Shown one piece after another: positions 26,645 to 35,122 of a stretch of DNA of 44,112 nt; positions within the stretch are counted from its first letter, which is position 1; every line of letters begins with the position of its first letter. The notes below the pieces were generated by a model. The model had not been told where the DNA came from. It did no database searches and was given only the letters and a program-made list of their open reading frames with translations. The translations under genes and the position numbers were made by a program. The stretch lies in assembly GCA_002305415.1 (NCBI GenBank), contig DBQX01000028.1, forward strand, positions 1 to 44,112. Reading direction: 5' to 3'. The stretch comes from Actinomycetales bacterium UBA1383 (GTDB lineage Bacteria; Actinomycetota; Actinomycetes; Actinomycetales; Actinomycetaceae).

Positions 26645-26686
26645 ACGGCCCGGCGGTTCCCCCGCGAGGGGAGTCCGCCGGGCCGT
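26645..26686 (-). terminator. Strong hairpin terminator after gltA
   Basis: ACGGCCCGGCGG (26645-26656) and CCGCCGGGCCGT (26675-26686) form a perfect 12-bp stem. The loop holds a second small stem of C and G runs. On the minus strand the hairpin is followed by CTTTC. It lies 21 bp after the citrate synthase stop and upstream of ndvB. Confidence 0.85.
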
Positions 26687-26706
26687 GGGCCGCAGGTGGG
26701 AGGGTG

Positions 26707-27978
26707 TCAGCGATCCTGGACGGGCACCCAGGTGCGGCCCCGGTGGCCGGTGTAGATCTGCCGGGGACGCATGATCTTCTGCTCCGGGTCGAGCACGCCC
26801 TCCTGCCACTGTGCCATCCACCCGGACGTCCGGGGGACCGCGAACATCACGGTGAACATCGCCGGCGGGAAGGAGAGCGCCTCATAGATGAGGCCCGAGT
26901 AGAAGTCGACGTTCGGGTAGAGCTTGCGGGAGACGAAGTACTCCTCGCCGAGTGCGATGCGCTCCAGTTCCTGCGCGATCTTCAGGCGCGGGTTGACGCC
27001 GGTGACCTCGAACACCTCCTCCGCGGACTTCTTGATGATGCGCGCCCGGGGATCGTAGTTCTTGTAGACCCGGTGACCGAAGCCCATGAGCTTCGCCCTC
27101 CCGGCCTTCACGCCCTCGATGAACTCCGGTACCCGGTCGACGCTGCCGATCTCGGCGAGCATCTTCAGCACCGCTTCGTTCGCTCCGCCGTGGAGCGGGC
27201 CGAAGAGCGCCGCGATTCCGGCGACGGCTGAGGTGTAGGGGTCGTTGCCCGCCGAGGCGACGGCCCGCACCGCGTTCGTGGAGCAGTTCTGCTCGTGGTC
27301 GGCATGGAGGATGAACAGCACGTCGATGGCGCGGACGAGCCGTTCGTCGGCCTTGTAGTGCCGTTCCTGGCGCTTGAAGAGCATGGCCAGGAAGTTCTCG
27401 ATGAAGTTCAGTTCGTCGCTCGGGTAGATGTAGTTCCGCCCGAGCGAGTGGCGGTAGGCGAAGGCCGCGAGGGTCGGCATCTTCGCGAGCAGGCGGATCA
27501 CGTTGACCTCGCGCTCCTCGGGGTCGGAGATGTTGCGCGAGCCGGGGTAGAAGGCGTGCAGCGACGCGACGGAGGACATCAGCTTCGCCATGGGGTGGGA
27601 GTCGTACCGGGACTTCGAGATGATGTCCTTCGCGTTCTCGTGCACCAGCCGGTGGTGGTTGACGTCGTTCTCCCACTGCGCCAGCTGGGCCGGGGTCGGC
27701 AGCTCACCCTTCAGCAGCAGGTAGGCGACCTCGAGGTAGCTCGAGGTCTCGGCGAGTTGCTCGATCGGGTAGCCGCGGTACTCGAGCACGCCCGCGTCGC
27801 CGTCGATGAAGGTGATGGCGCTCCGGCAGGCGGCGGTGTTCACGAAGCCGGGGTCGTAGGTGGCCAGCGGGCCGTCGTCGGTGGGGATCTGCCTCAGGTC
27901 GGTCGCGCGGATCGTGCCGTCGGTGATGGGCAGCTCGTACTCCGCGGACCCGGAGCGGATGTGGACAGACTTTGCCAT
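26707..27978 (-). CDS. gltA: Citrate synthase
   Basis: A 423-residue citrate synthase, condensing acetyl-CoA with oxaloacetate at the entry of the TCA cycle. The N-terminal extension with TYDPGFVNTAACRSAITFIDGD is that of the large hexameric type. Active-site blocks are intact: HADHEQNCSTNAVR (His), GPLHGGANEAVLKML (His) and the GFGHRVYKNYDPRA with the Asp nearby. The ATG at 27978 gives the usual MAKSVHIRS start; its Shine-Dalgarno is weak. It stands alone with a strong hairpin terminator at its 3' end. Confidence 0.96.
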   Translation of the reverse strand: MAKSVHIRSGSAEYELPITDGTIRATDLRQIPTDDGPLATYDPGFVNTAACRSAITFIDGDAGVLEYRGYPIEQLAETSSYLEVAYLLLKGELPTPAQLAQWENDVNHHRLVHENAKDIISKSRYDSHPMAKLMSSVASLHAFYPGSRNISDPEEREVNVIRLLAKMPTLAAFAYRHSLGRNYIYPSDELNFIENFLAMLFKRQERHYKADERLVRAIDVLFILHADHEQNCSTNAVRAVASAGNDPYTSAVAGIAALFGPLHGGANEAVLKMLAEIGSVDRVPEFIEGVKAGRAKLMGFGHRVYKNYDPRARIIKKSAEEVFEVTGVNPRLKIAQELERIALGEEYFVSRKLYPNVDFYSGLIYEALSFPPAMFTVMFAVPRTSGWMAQWQEGVLDPEQKIMRPRQIYTGHRGRTWVPVQDR

Positions 27979-28066
27979 ATGTTGAACTTTAGGGGGCGTC
28001 CCGGACGTGCCTGCGCGCGTGACCGAAGGGTGGAATCCGGTCACGCGCGCAGCGGGAGGTGGCGGG

Positions 28067-28468
28067 TCAGGCGGGCTGGTTCCCCGACCGCGCCTTCTTG
28101 ATCTTCCGGTCGATGATCAGCGCGGGCAGCAGCAGCGTGGCGATCATCGTGGCGAGCCAGACGATCACGGCGACGATCAGCCACGTGCCCGGGCCGCCAC
28201 TGATCGACAGGCCGGAGATCCATGCCGTGACCATCAGCGCGATGAGGGTGGAGGCCAGCCCCGCGGCGCCCGTGAGTGCGGGCGCCTTGTTGGTGGCGAC
28301 CTTCGCGATGAAGGGTGCGAGCACGGACTGCAGCACCGCGAAGATGATGACGACCCAGAGGAACGACGTCCACGAGACCGTCATCTCGTCGACGAGGAGC
28401 ATGGCGACCAGCAGTCCGATGGCGGCGGATCCGAGGAATACCGCCAGTCGGAGCAGCGTCCTGATCAT
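28067..28468 (-). CDS. Phage holin-like (superfamily IV) membrane protein
   Basis: A 133-residue protein with four membrane helices and a short basic tail (RKIKKARSGNQPA), matching the phage holin family 4-like proteins found widely on actinobacterial chromosomes. True holin activity has not been shown for these chromosomal members. GAAGGA lies six bases before the ATG. It is the last gene after DUF6325 and SHOCT, 47 bp downstream of the SHOCT stop. Confidence 0.8.
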   Translation of the reverse strand: MIRTLLRLAVFLGSAAIGLLVAMLLVDEMTVSWTSFLWVVIIFAVLQSVLAPFIAKVATNKAPALTGAAGLASTLIALMVTAWISGLSISGGPGTWLIVAVIVWLATMIATLLLPALIIDRKIKKARSGNQPA

Positions 28469-28515
28469 GGTGTGTCCTTCGTGGAGTGGGGCGCCGGATC
28501 CGCCGGCGCGGCGGC

Positions 28516-28830
28516 TCAGGCGAGGAGGCGGGCCTTCTGGATCTCGAACTCGATCTCCGTGAGGACGCCCGCGTCCCGCAGTTCTCCGAGCTGCTTCAGC
28601 TGTTCGATCATTGCCGCGGTGTCCTTCGGGGGCGCGGCCACTGGTGCCGGCGGTGCCGCCGGAGGCGGGGCCGGTGCCGCCGGAGGCGGCGCGGGCGCCA
28701 CGGGAGCCGCGGTCTGCTGGGCGATGGCGCCCTGCTGGCGTGCCGCGACGCGGGCGTGGGTGCGGGCGGCGGTGCCGGTGATGATGGCGGTACGCCCGGC
28801 GGTGCGGGCGGCCCCGCGGATGAGCGACAT
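28516..28830 (-). CDS. SHOCT domain protein
   Basis: A 104-residue protein: a basic, Ala-rich N-terminal helix (residues 1-35), a long Ala/Pro low-complexity linker (about 40-70), and a C-terminal SHOCT domain (IEQLKQLGELRDAGVLTE and the EFEIQKARLL end). SHOCT is a short helical oligomerisation module common at C termini. AAAGG precedes the ATG at six bases. It lies 12 bp after the DUF6325 gene, an association seen in other actinobacteria. Function unknown. Confidence 0.82.
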   Translation of the reverse strand: MSLIRGAARTAGRTAIITGTAARTHARVAARQQGAIAQQTAAPVAPAPPPAAPAPPPAAPPAPVAAPPKDTAAMIEQLKQLGELRDAGVLTEIEFEIQKARLLA

Positions 28831-28842
28831 GGCAGGCCTTTC

Positions 28843-29247
28843 TCAGATCTCGTCGGAGGCGACAGCGGCCTCGATGTCCGTGGGGAGCACCGGGCCGGCG
28901 TCGAGGAGGCGGAAGCCGGGGAGCCGGAGGGCCCAGACGTCCTCGTACACGATGACTGCGGCCGTCGTGCCCGGATCGAGCAGCTCGCCCACGTCCTGGA
29001 CGTCGTCCTGGTCGAGCAGGCCGGCGTACGCGCCGGCGAGGGGGGCGAGGGCGGGTACGTCGGCGAGGTCGACGAAGTGGACCAGACCGTCGTCGTCCCG
29101 GGCGATCGCCTCGAGGTCGAGGACACGGACGTCGTCGCGCGCGATGAGTTCGAGGAGCTCGGACAGGCCGGCCGGGTCGTCGCCGCTGACCGCGAGGACG
29201 AGGTACCCGAGCGGTCCGTAACTGTCGGTGTCGGTGATGTCGGTCAT
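28843..29247 (-). CDS. DUF6325 family protein
   Basis: A 134-residue acidic cytoplasmic protein. The GYLVLAVSGD start, the repeated DLEAIARDDDG/DLADVPAL pattern, and AAVIVYEDVWALRL match what I recall of DUF6325. The family, formerly described as membrane or chaperone-like, has no proven function. The ATG at 29247 has GGAGA seven bases upstream; the frame extends further but lacks support. First gene of the DUF6325-SHOCT-holin operon. Confidence 0.8.
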   Translation of the reverse strand: MTDITDTDSYGPLGYLVLAVSGDDPAGLSELLELIARDDVRVLDLEAIARDDDGLVHFVDLADVPALAPLAGAYAGLLDQDDVQDVGELLDPGTTAAVIVYEDVWALRLPGFRLLDAGPVLPTDIEAAVASDEI

Positions 29248-29348
29248 TGGATCTCCGGTGTATCGGCGGCCCTCACGGGAGGCTACGCCTGCCATCCCAA
29301 CCCCCGGTGTGGTTGTCCCGCATCCCCCGTTGGGGGTGGCCCGGTGGT

Positions 29349-30938
29349 TCACTCCTCCTCCATGAGCCCGGCCTCCCGGGCCACCTCGGTCGCGAGCGCG
29401 GAGCCGACATCCCCGTAGAGGTGGAACACCGCGTCGGCCCCGCGCTCCCGCAGTTCGTCGACGTCGTCGTCGTACTGGGCGAGCGAGCCGACGACGCCCG
29501 TGAACCCGCTCCGGCGGAGGCGGTCGAGGGCGTAGAGGTTCACCTCATGGAGGGGCATCGCGAGGATCGCGAGCCGGATGTGGCTGTGGCTCGTGACGCG
29601 GTCCCAGAAGTCGTCGTCGGTGGCGTCGCCCTCCCGGACGTCCCAGCCGTCGCGGCGATGCTCGAGAACCACCTGGTCGTCGGCGTCGATGCCGATGACG
29701 CGCAGGCCGTACTCCTCCGTCAGCGCCTGGTAGGCCCCGCTGCCGGTCCGGCCCATGCCGAGGACGATCGCCTCGGCGTCGGCGATGTCGATGGGCCGGT
29801 CGATCGGGTTGAGCCTCTCCGGTGGCCGATGGGGCAGGTGCGCCTGCAGCCAGGGGGCGAGCGCCGGCGCGTGGCGGTTGACAAGGGTCGAGATGACGAA
29901 GCTGAGTGCCACCGCCATCGAGATGACCAGAGTCCAGTCCTCGTCGAGCAGGCCGGCCTCGACGCCCATCACGACGACGATCAGCGCGAATTCGGAGTGG
30001 TTGGTGAGGGAGAGCGCGGCCATCACGGCGGTGCGGTGCCGGAGCCGTTGCAGCCACAGCAGCAGGGCGTAGCCGAACCCGTTGACCGGCAGGAGGAGCT
30101 GGAGCAGGACGGCGACCGCGAGGTTCTCGGCCGTGGGGAGACCCTCGAGCCCGATCGAGACGAAGAAGGCGATCAGGAGCAGCTCCTTGAGGCCGAAAAG
30201 GTCCTGGGCCAGCTCTCCCGCCGACGGATGGCTGGCGAGCAGCATGCCGACGACGACGGCGCCGAGGTCGCCCCGCAGCCCCACCGACTCGAAGGCCACG
30301 TATCCCGGGACGATCGCCACCACGATGCCGAACAGCAGCTGCAGCTCGTCATGGCCGATGCGGTCCCAGATGCGCCGGAGCACCCACGCGAGCGGGACGA
30401 GCAGCACGAGGAGGGCGGCCCACGGGCTCGGCGCGGTGCCGGTGGCGATACCGATGAAGACGACCGCCGCGATGTCCTGGATGATCAGGACGCTGATGGC
30501 GATGCGGCCGTACAGCGCCTGGGTCTCCCCGCGCTCGGCCAGCACCTTCACCACGAGGACGGTGCTGGAGAAGGACAGGGCGAAGGCGATGACGGCGAGG
30601 GTGGTCCAGGTCCAGCCGGCCAGCAGGCTGAACCCCACCAGCGAGAGGACGAGCAGGAGCGCCAGCCCGGCCGCGACGCTGGCGGCCATGTGCACGGTCG
30701 CGGTCAGCCACGCTTCGCGGCGGAGCAGGTTGCGCAGCTCGAGCTTGAGCCCCACCGCGAAGAGCAGGAGCGTCACCCCGAGGTGGGCGATGCCGGAGAT
30801 CTCGGGGAGCCGCTCGACGCCCGAGGCGTTCAGGATGAAACCGGCGGCGAGGAACCCGACCAGGGGCGGCAAACGCAGGGCGATCGCGAGCAGCCCGGCA
30901 ACGAAGGTGACCAACAGGTACATCGCGATGGTTTCCAC
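29349..30938 (-). CDS. KefB-like monovalent cation:proton antiporter with TrkA-N domain
   Basis: A 529-residue CPA2 family transporter: about 12 membrane helices over residues 1-375 (with the LLRREAWLTATVHMAAS and ALSFSSTVLVVKVLAERGE segments; the conserved NHSEFALI follows), then a cytoplasmic Rossmann TrkA-N domain (IVLGMGRTGSGAYQAL, about residue 400; VIGIDADDQVV). It would exchange K+ or Na+ for protons, with nucleotide control. The GTG at 30938 has GAGGAG seven bases upstream; ATG 30923 is a fallback. Monocistronic, ending in a short C5/G5 hairpin near 29324-29336. Confidence 0.9.
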   Translation of the reverse strand: METIAMYLLVTFVAGLLAIALRLPPLVGFLAAGFILNASGVERLPEISGIAHLGVTLLLFAVGLKLELRNLLRREAWLTATVHMAASVAAGLALLLVLSLVGFSLLAGWTWTTLAVIAFALSFSSTVLVVKVLAERGETQALYGRIAISVLIIQDIAAVVFIGIATGTAPSPWAALLVLLVPLAWVLRRIWDRIGHDELQLLFGIVVAIVPGYVAFESVGLRGDLGAVVVGMLLASHPSAGELAQDLFGLKELLLIAFFVSIGLEGLPTAENLAVAVLLQLLLPVNGFGYALLLWLQRLRHRTAVMAALSLTNHSEFALIVVVMGVEAGLLDEDWTLVISMAVALSFVISTLVNRHAPALAPWLQAHLPHRPPERLNPIDRPIDIADAEAIVLGMGRTGSGAYQALTEEYGLRVIGIDADDQVVLEHRRDGWDVREGDATDDDFWDRVTSHSHIRLAILAMPLHEVNLYALDRLRRSGFTGVVGSLAQYDDDVDELRERGADAVFHLYGDVGSALATEVAREAGLMEEE

Positions 30939-31075
30939 CGACTCGCTCCTCGGTCGGGACTGGACCCATCGTCCCACGTCGCAGCGCCGAGGGGGGACCA
31001 ATCGGCCACCCTACCGTGGGCCTTCTCCGCGCGCCCCGGCCGTCCGCCCCGACCGGCTGCGGCCGTCCGTCGCGG

Positions 31076-31846
31076 TCAGTCGGGGGGCGGGGCGTCAGCC
31101 GGATCGTCGAGGAAGTCCGACCCGGAGTGGTGCAGCGCCCCAAGCCCGTAGGCGATCTCGAGGTTCCGCCGCGTGAGCACGTCCTCCGGCGCGCCGGCGG
31201 CGAGCACGCGCCCCGCCATGAGGACGACGCGGTCGGCGGCGCGCGCCTCGTCGAGGTCATGGGTCGTCAGGATCACAGAGTGCCCGCGATCGCGTTCGGT
31301 GTGGATGATGTGGTCGATGGTCCGTGCGGAGGTGATGTCGAGCCCGGTGAGCGGCTCGTCCAGCAGCACCAGCTCGTGGTCCTGCGCCATCCCCTGGGCC
31401 ACGTAGACGCGTTGGCGCTGTCCGCCCGAGAGCTCCGACAGGTGCCGGTCGGCGAGGCCGGTGATGTCCAGCTGGGCCATCGCCCGGTCGACACGCGCAC
31501 GATCGGCACGCGACAGCGGGCGGAACCAGCCCACCGAGGGGAATCGGCCCATGGTGACCACCTCCCGCACGGTGATGGGCGTTCCGGGGGTCACCGCCAC
31601 CGTCTGCATCACATAGGTGGTGTCGGCGCGCGCGCTGGCCGGGTCCGTGCCCATCACGCTCAGGGTGCCGCCCCGGACCGGCAGGATCCCGGCGATGGCG
31701 TGCAGGAGGGTGGACTTCCCCGAGCCGTTCGGCCCGATGATCGCGGTGACGGACTGGCTCGGCAGCCTGAAGCTGGATGCCTCGACCGCCACCCTGCCGT
31801 CGTAGCCCAGGACCAGGTCGACCGCCTCGACCAGCGGGGTTCTCAT
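31076..31846 (-). CDS. znuC: Zinc ABC transporter ATP-binding protein
   Basis: A 256-residue ABC ATPase: Walker A GPNGSGKST (about residue 41), signature LSGGQRQRVYVAQG (about 143), Walker B ELVLLDEPLTGLD (about 163) and the switch histidine in VILTTHDLDEA. It powers the metal permease encoded just upstream. The ATG at 31846 overlaps the permease stop as ATGA and has GAAGGA upstream. Last gene of the zinc uptake operon. Manganese cannot be wholly excluded as substrate, but the operator favours zinc. Confidence 0.9.
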   Translation of the reverse strand: MRTPLVEAVDLVLGYDGRVAVEASSFRLPSQSVTAIIGPNGSGKSTLLHAIAGILPVRGGTLSVMGTDPASARADTTYVMQTVAVTPGTPITVREVVTMGRFPSVGWFRPLSRADRARVDRAMAQLDITGLADRHLSELSGGQRQRVYVAQGMAQDHELVLLDEPLTGLDITSARTIDHIIHTERDRGHSVILTTHDLDEARAADRVVLMAGRVLAAGAPEDVLTRRNLEIAYGLGALHHSGSDFLDDPADAPPPD

Positions 31847-32715
31847 CGGTGTTCCTTCGCGAGCGGGTCCAGGAGGGCCGACGACCGGCCGGTCCGCGTC
31901 GTGCGGGTCCGCAGCCGGGTGACTCCGAGGACGATGAAGAAGGCCGTGATCGGCACCATGGCCATGGTGGCGGAGCCCGCGGTACCGAGGTGGTAGCTGA
32001 GGAGCAGGCCGAGCCACACCGAGACCGCGGAGATCGCCAGCGAGTAGACGATCATGCGGGGGATCGTGCGGGCGACGAGGGCGGCCGTGGCGGGTGGCCC
32101 GACCAGCAGCCCGAAGATCAGGAGCGTCCCGACGGACTGGAAGCTGCCGATGACCGCGATGGCGATCAGGGCGAGCAGCAGGCCGTGTACGAGCTTCGGC
32201 CGCATGCCCAGTGCCTCCGCCTTCTGGGGCGAGAACGCGAGGACGAGGAGCGGGCGGTACAGCGCCAGCGAGCCCACCACCACGAGCGCCGCGAGGACGG
32301 CCTGCGTGATCAGGTCCTCGCGCGTGACGCCGAGGACGTCGCCGAAGAGGATGCCGGTGAGGCTGCCCGTGTAGGACTCGCTCCGCGAGATGATCACCAC
32401 CCCGAGCGCGAGCATGCCCACGAAGAGGAGCCCGATGCCGGTGTCCTCCTTGAGCGTCGTCGTGTGGTGCACGAACGCGATCCCGGCGACCATGACGACC
32501 GCCGCGATCGCCGCCCCCACGTAGGGCGAGAAGTCCAGCACCACCGCCGCCGCGATGCCGGGCAGGACGCCGTGCACGAACGCGTCGCCGAAGAAGCTCA
32601 TGCCGCGCAGGACCAGCCAGACCCCGACGATCGAGGCCATCACACCGGCGATCAGCCCGCCGAGAAGTGCGCGCTGCTGGAATCCGAGGGCGAAGGGTTC
32701 GAGAAACCAGTCCAC
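31843..32715 (-). CDS. znuB: Zinc ABC transporter permease (ABC-3 family)
   Basis: A 290-residue membrane protein with 8-9 helices typical of the ZnuB/MntB ABC-3 family; GDAFVHGVLPGIAAA and the GMSFFGD loop are characteristic. The GTG at 32715 has GAGGAG six bases upstream and follows the znuA stop by 10 bp. The stop overlaps the znuC start. It forms the channel of the zinc importer. Confidence 0.9.
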   Translation of the reverse strand: MDWFLEPFALGFQQRALLGGLIAGVMASIVGVWLVLRGMSFFGDAFVHGVLPGIAAAVVLDFSPYVGAAIAAVVMVAGIAFVHHTTTLKEDTGIGLLFVGMLALGVVIISRSESYTGSLTGILFGDVLGVTREDLITQAVLAALVVVGSLALYRPLLVLAFSPQKAEALGMRPKLVHGLLLALIAIAVIGSFQSVGTLLIFGLLVGPPATAALVARTIPRMIVYSLAISAVSVWLGLLLSYHLGTAGSATMAMVPITAFFIVLGVTRLRTRTTRTGRSSALLDPLAKEHR

Positions 32716-32725
32716 GCGGTGCTCC

Positions 32726-33664
32726 TCACCCGAGCGCGTCCGCGATCAGGGTCGCGTTCGTGACCATCATCCCCGAGTAGGTCTCCGCGCCTGAACCTTC
32801 CGGGCCGACGCTTCCCACGTACAGCGGGACCACCGTGACGTCCGTGCCCGCCTCCGCGGCGACGGCGTCGACGAGGCTGGACGCGGCTGCGGTGTTGGAG
32901 AAGATCGCCGGCGTCCCGGTCTCGCGGATGACCTCCACCAGGGCCGCCAACTCGGCCGAGGACGGCTCCGCGTCCGTTGAGCCGCCCGGGATGACGACGC
33001 CGGCCACGCGGAAGTCGTAGGCCAGGGCGAAGTACCCGAAGGAGTGGTGGTCGGTGACGAGGACGCGCCTCGCGTCGGGCACCGCCGCGAGGATCTCGCG
33101 CACCTCGGCGTCGGTCTCGAGGAGGGCGTCGCGCACCGTCTCGCCGCACGCGCGGTAGGCGTCGTCGCCGGTCTCGTCGGCCAGCACGCCGCCCATGACC
33201 TCGGCGGCCCGGGCCATGCGCGCCACGTCGAGCCAGAAGTGCGGGTCCTCGCCGGACTCGTCCGCGTGCTCTCCCTCATCCCCGTGCGGATCCTCCGCGA
33301 AGCCGATGGGATCCACCAGCGGGGCGATCTCGACGACGGTGGCGCCGTCGGCCGCAGCGCCCGCGAGGGCGGAGGAGAGGCCCTCCTCCAGGCCGAGCCC
33401 GTTCGCGAAGACCAGTCCCGCCTCGGCCATCCCGGCGACCTCCGCCGAGGATGCCGAGAAGGTGTGCGGGTCGTCGCCCGGACCCATGAGCGTGCTGGAC
33501 CGGCCACCCGCGCACGTGGCGATGTCGGACAGGACGCTCCCCAGCGGGGTGGTGGTGGCCACGGCGACGGCGTCGGTCTCCGCGTCGGCGCACGCCGCGA
33601 GGGTGCTGGCCGCGAGGGTGACGACCACGGCGAGGGCGGCAGTCCTGATGAGAATCATTCTCAT
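32726..33664 (-). CDS. znuA: Zinc-binding lipoprotein of ABC transporter
   Basis: A 312-residue ZnuA-like solute-binding protein. A signal peptide ends in a lipobox (TLAAC, about residue 22). Candidate metal ligands are the His of DDPHTFSAS, of DPHFWLD, and of VTDHHSFGY, with an acidic residue near the end. An Asp/Glu/His-rich loop (about residues 120-140) is typical of zinc-specific members. The ATG at 33664 opens exactly on a 17-bp palindrome resembling a Zur box, and a -10-like TACCGT lies six bases upstream, so the mRNA is probably leaderless and zinc repressed. First gene of the operon. Confidence 0.9.
   Translation of the reverse strand: MRMILIRTAALAVVVTLAASTLAACADAETDAVAVATTTPLGSVLSDIATCAGGRSSTLMGPGDDPHTFSASSAEVAGMAEAGLVFANGLGLEEGLSSALAGAAADGATVVEIAPLVDPIGFAEDPHGDEGEHADESGEDPHFWLDVARMARAAEVMGGVLADETGDDAYRACGETVRDALLETDAEVREILAAVPDARRVLVTDHHSFGYFALAYDFRVAGVVIPGGSTDAEPSSAELAALVEVIRETGTPAIFSNTAAASSLVDAVAAEAGTDVTVVPLYVGSVGPEGSGAETYSGMMVTNATLIADALG
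33648..33664 (-). promoter_or_regulatory. Zur-like operator overlapping the znuA start
   Basis: A perfect 17-bp palindrome, ATGAGAAT-C-ATTCTCAT, very close to the actinobacterial Zur consensus (TGAAAATCATTTTCA core) as I know it. It covers codons 1-6 of znuA and would sit at +1 to +17 of a leaderless mRNA, so bound Zur would block initiation. Confidence 0.75.
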
Positions 33665-33670
33665 GACGAT

Positions 33671-33676
33671 ACGGTA
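33671..33676 (-). promoter_or_regulatory. -10 element of the znuA promoter
   Basis: TACCGT on the minus strand, six bases before the znuA ATG. No convincing -35 was found. The spacing supports transcription starting at the A of ATG. Confidence 0.4.
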
Positions 33677-33761
33677 TGAGTGGATGATGCGCCGCATAAG
33701 GGGTGTGGTCCGCGTCCAGAGGGACGACAATTGGGGCGGCGCGAACCCTGGGGGTGAGGAC

Positions 33762-33803
33762 ATGACGATGGAGTTCGGCCGGAGGTCAGCCGGCCCGCTG
33801 TGA
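33762..33803 (+). other. Possible 13-codon leader ORF
   Basis: ATG at 33762 with a good upstream GGGGTGAGGAC reads 13 codons (start MTMEFGRRS) and stops at TGA 33801-33803, overlapping the GTG at 33800 of the next gene. It may couple translation of that gene, which has a poor ribosome site of its own. Equally, it may be chance. Confidence 0.25.
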
Positions 33804-34483
33804 TCATGATGGTCGAGGGCCGGGTGCCGCTCGGCGGCCAGGAGGCTCTCGAGCGCTTCTACGCGGAGGTGGAGCGGTACTTCCACGACCTGAAGAGCAT
33901 GGTCATGCGCCTCCAGTGGGACAGCGACGATCCGCACCGCTTCCGGGCGCTGTTCGAGTACGAGACGGAGCGTGACTTCGAGACGGATGACATCCGTTCA
34001 CGGGTGGACCCGGCGACGATGGCGCTGCGCTCACGCCTCGAGTCCCTGCTGGAGGGGTTGCCTGAGGTGTCCATCTGGCGGGAGTCGTCCCGCCAGTTCA
34101 GTGCGGACCTCGTGCGCGCCTACTGGGGACTGGTCGACGCACGCGAGTGGGAGGCGCTGCGGGCCATCATCGCCGACGACATCGTGATGGAGTGGCCCGC
34201 GTTCAACGAACGGATCATCGGGGCGGACAACGTGATCGCCGCGAATGCCGCGGCGCCCGAGCACTGGGTTGCGAAGGTCAACTGGGTGGTCGCGAGCGGT
34301 GACCACGTCGCCAGCTCCGTCGAGGTCCTGTTGGGGACAGGCATGAAGTACGTGCTGGGCACGTACTGGACGGTGAGGCACCAGCGCATCCTCCGGGCGA
34401 CCGAGCACTGGTGCCCCTACGGGGTGTCCGAGGCGCCCGCATGGCGCCGGAAGTTCGCCGAGCCGATGGATGTCAGCCGTTGA
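33800..34483 (+). CDS. SnoaL-like (NTF2-fold) protein with an extra N-terminal domain
   Basis: A 227-residue cytoplasmic protein. The first ~95 residues (with LERFYAEVERYFHDLKSMVMRLQW and FRALFEYE) form a small alpha/beta unit I do not recognise with certainty; the remainder (about 100-215) has an NTF2/SnoaL pattern (RAYWGLVDAREWEALRAII, DDIVMEWPA, GADNVIAAN, TYWTVRHQRI). SnoaL folds serve as small-molecule cyclases, isomerases or binding proteins; no catalytic assignment is possible. GTG 33800, ATG 33806 and ATG 33809 are alternative starts. It is divergent from znuA and overlaps the macrodomain gene by 11 bp tail to tail. Confidence 0.65.
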   Translation: MIMMVEGRVPLGGQEALERFYAEVERYFHDLKSMVMRLQWDSDDPHRFRALFEYETERDFETDDIRSRVDPATMALRSRLESLLEGLPEVSIWRESSRQFSADLVRAYWGLVDAREWEALRAIIADDIVMEWPAFNERIIGADNVIAANAAAPEHWVAKVNWVVASGDHVASSVEVLLGTGMKYVLGTYWTVRHQRILRATEHWCPYGVSEAPAWRRKFAEPMDVSR

Positions 34484-35003
34484 CCTTCCGCCGGTAGGCG
34501 TCCTCGAACGTGCGGCGCAGGTGGTCATTGAAGAGGACGAGTCGGACCTCCTGGATGTCCTGCCAGGCCGGGTTGTCCTCGGTGAGCACCTCCACCGCGA
34601 TCCGGGCGACCTCCGCGGGGTCCCAGCCGTAGATCCCCGCGCTGATCGCCGGGAACGAGACCGACTCGGCCCCCACTGCGACCGCGGCGTCCAGCGACTC
34701 GCGGAAGCAGGACGCGAGCAGCCTGGGCTCGCGCTGCCCCTGGTGCCAGTTGGGCCCGACCGTGTGGATCACCCACGTGGCGGGCAGCCGGCCCGCCGGC
34801 GTCGCGACGGCCTTCCCGACCGGGAGACCGTCGCGTAGCGTCGTGGTGCGCAACTCCCGGCAGTAAGCGAGCAGTTCGGGGCCTGCCGCCCGGTGGATCG
34901 CCCCGTCCACGCCGCCGCCCCCCAGCAGCGACGAGTTCGCGGCGTTGACGATGGCGTCCGTGTCCTGCTTCGTGATGTCACCGGTCATGATCGTGATCCG
35001 CAT
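34473..35003 (-). CDS. Macrodomain protein, O-acetyl-ADP-ribose deacetylase type
   Basis: A 176-residue single macrodomain of the MacroD/YmdB type: GDITKQDTDAIVNAAN with the catalytic Asn/Asp region (about residues 8-24), LLGGGGVDGAIHRAAG (25-40) and PAISAGIYGWDP (about 125). It would hydrolyse O-acetyl-ADP-ribose or mono-ADP-ribose from acidic residues or DNA/RNA ends. GGGAGG lies four bases before the ATG at 35003. It sits 120 bp downstream of ku on the same strand, which may be functional or chance. Confidence 0.92.
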   Translation of the reverse strand: MRITIMTGDITKQDTDAIVNAANSSLLGGGGVDGAIHRAAGPELLAYCRELRTTTLRDGLPVGKAVATPAGRLPATWVIHTVGPNWHQGQREPRLLASCFRESLDAAVAVGAESVSFPAISAGIYGWDPAEVARIAVEVLTEDNPAWQDIQEVRLVLFNDHLRRTFEDAYRRKVNG

Positions 35004-35122
35004 GTCGCCTCCCGATCGCGTGGCTCGCGTCGAGCCTACGTCACGGGGGCAGGCACTGTCCGTCTCGTGCGGCACGATCCGCGCGCGGAGCTGGCCACAC
35101 CTGGCACGGGGACGCCTCCCAC

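Noticed and set aside
31076..33664. Assigning the ABC operon to manganese (MntABC)
   Set aside because: The operator looks like a Zur box and the binding protein has an acidic/His loop typical of zinc members; manganese remains only a minor possibility.
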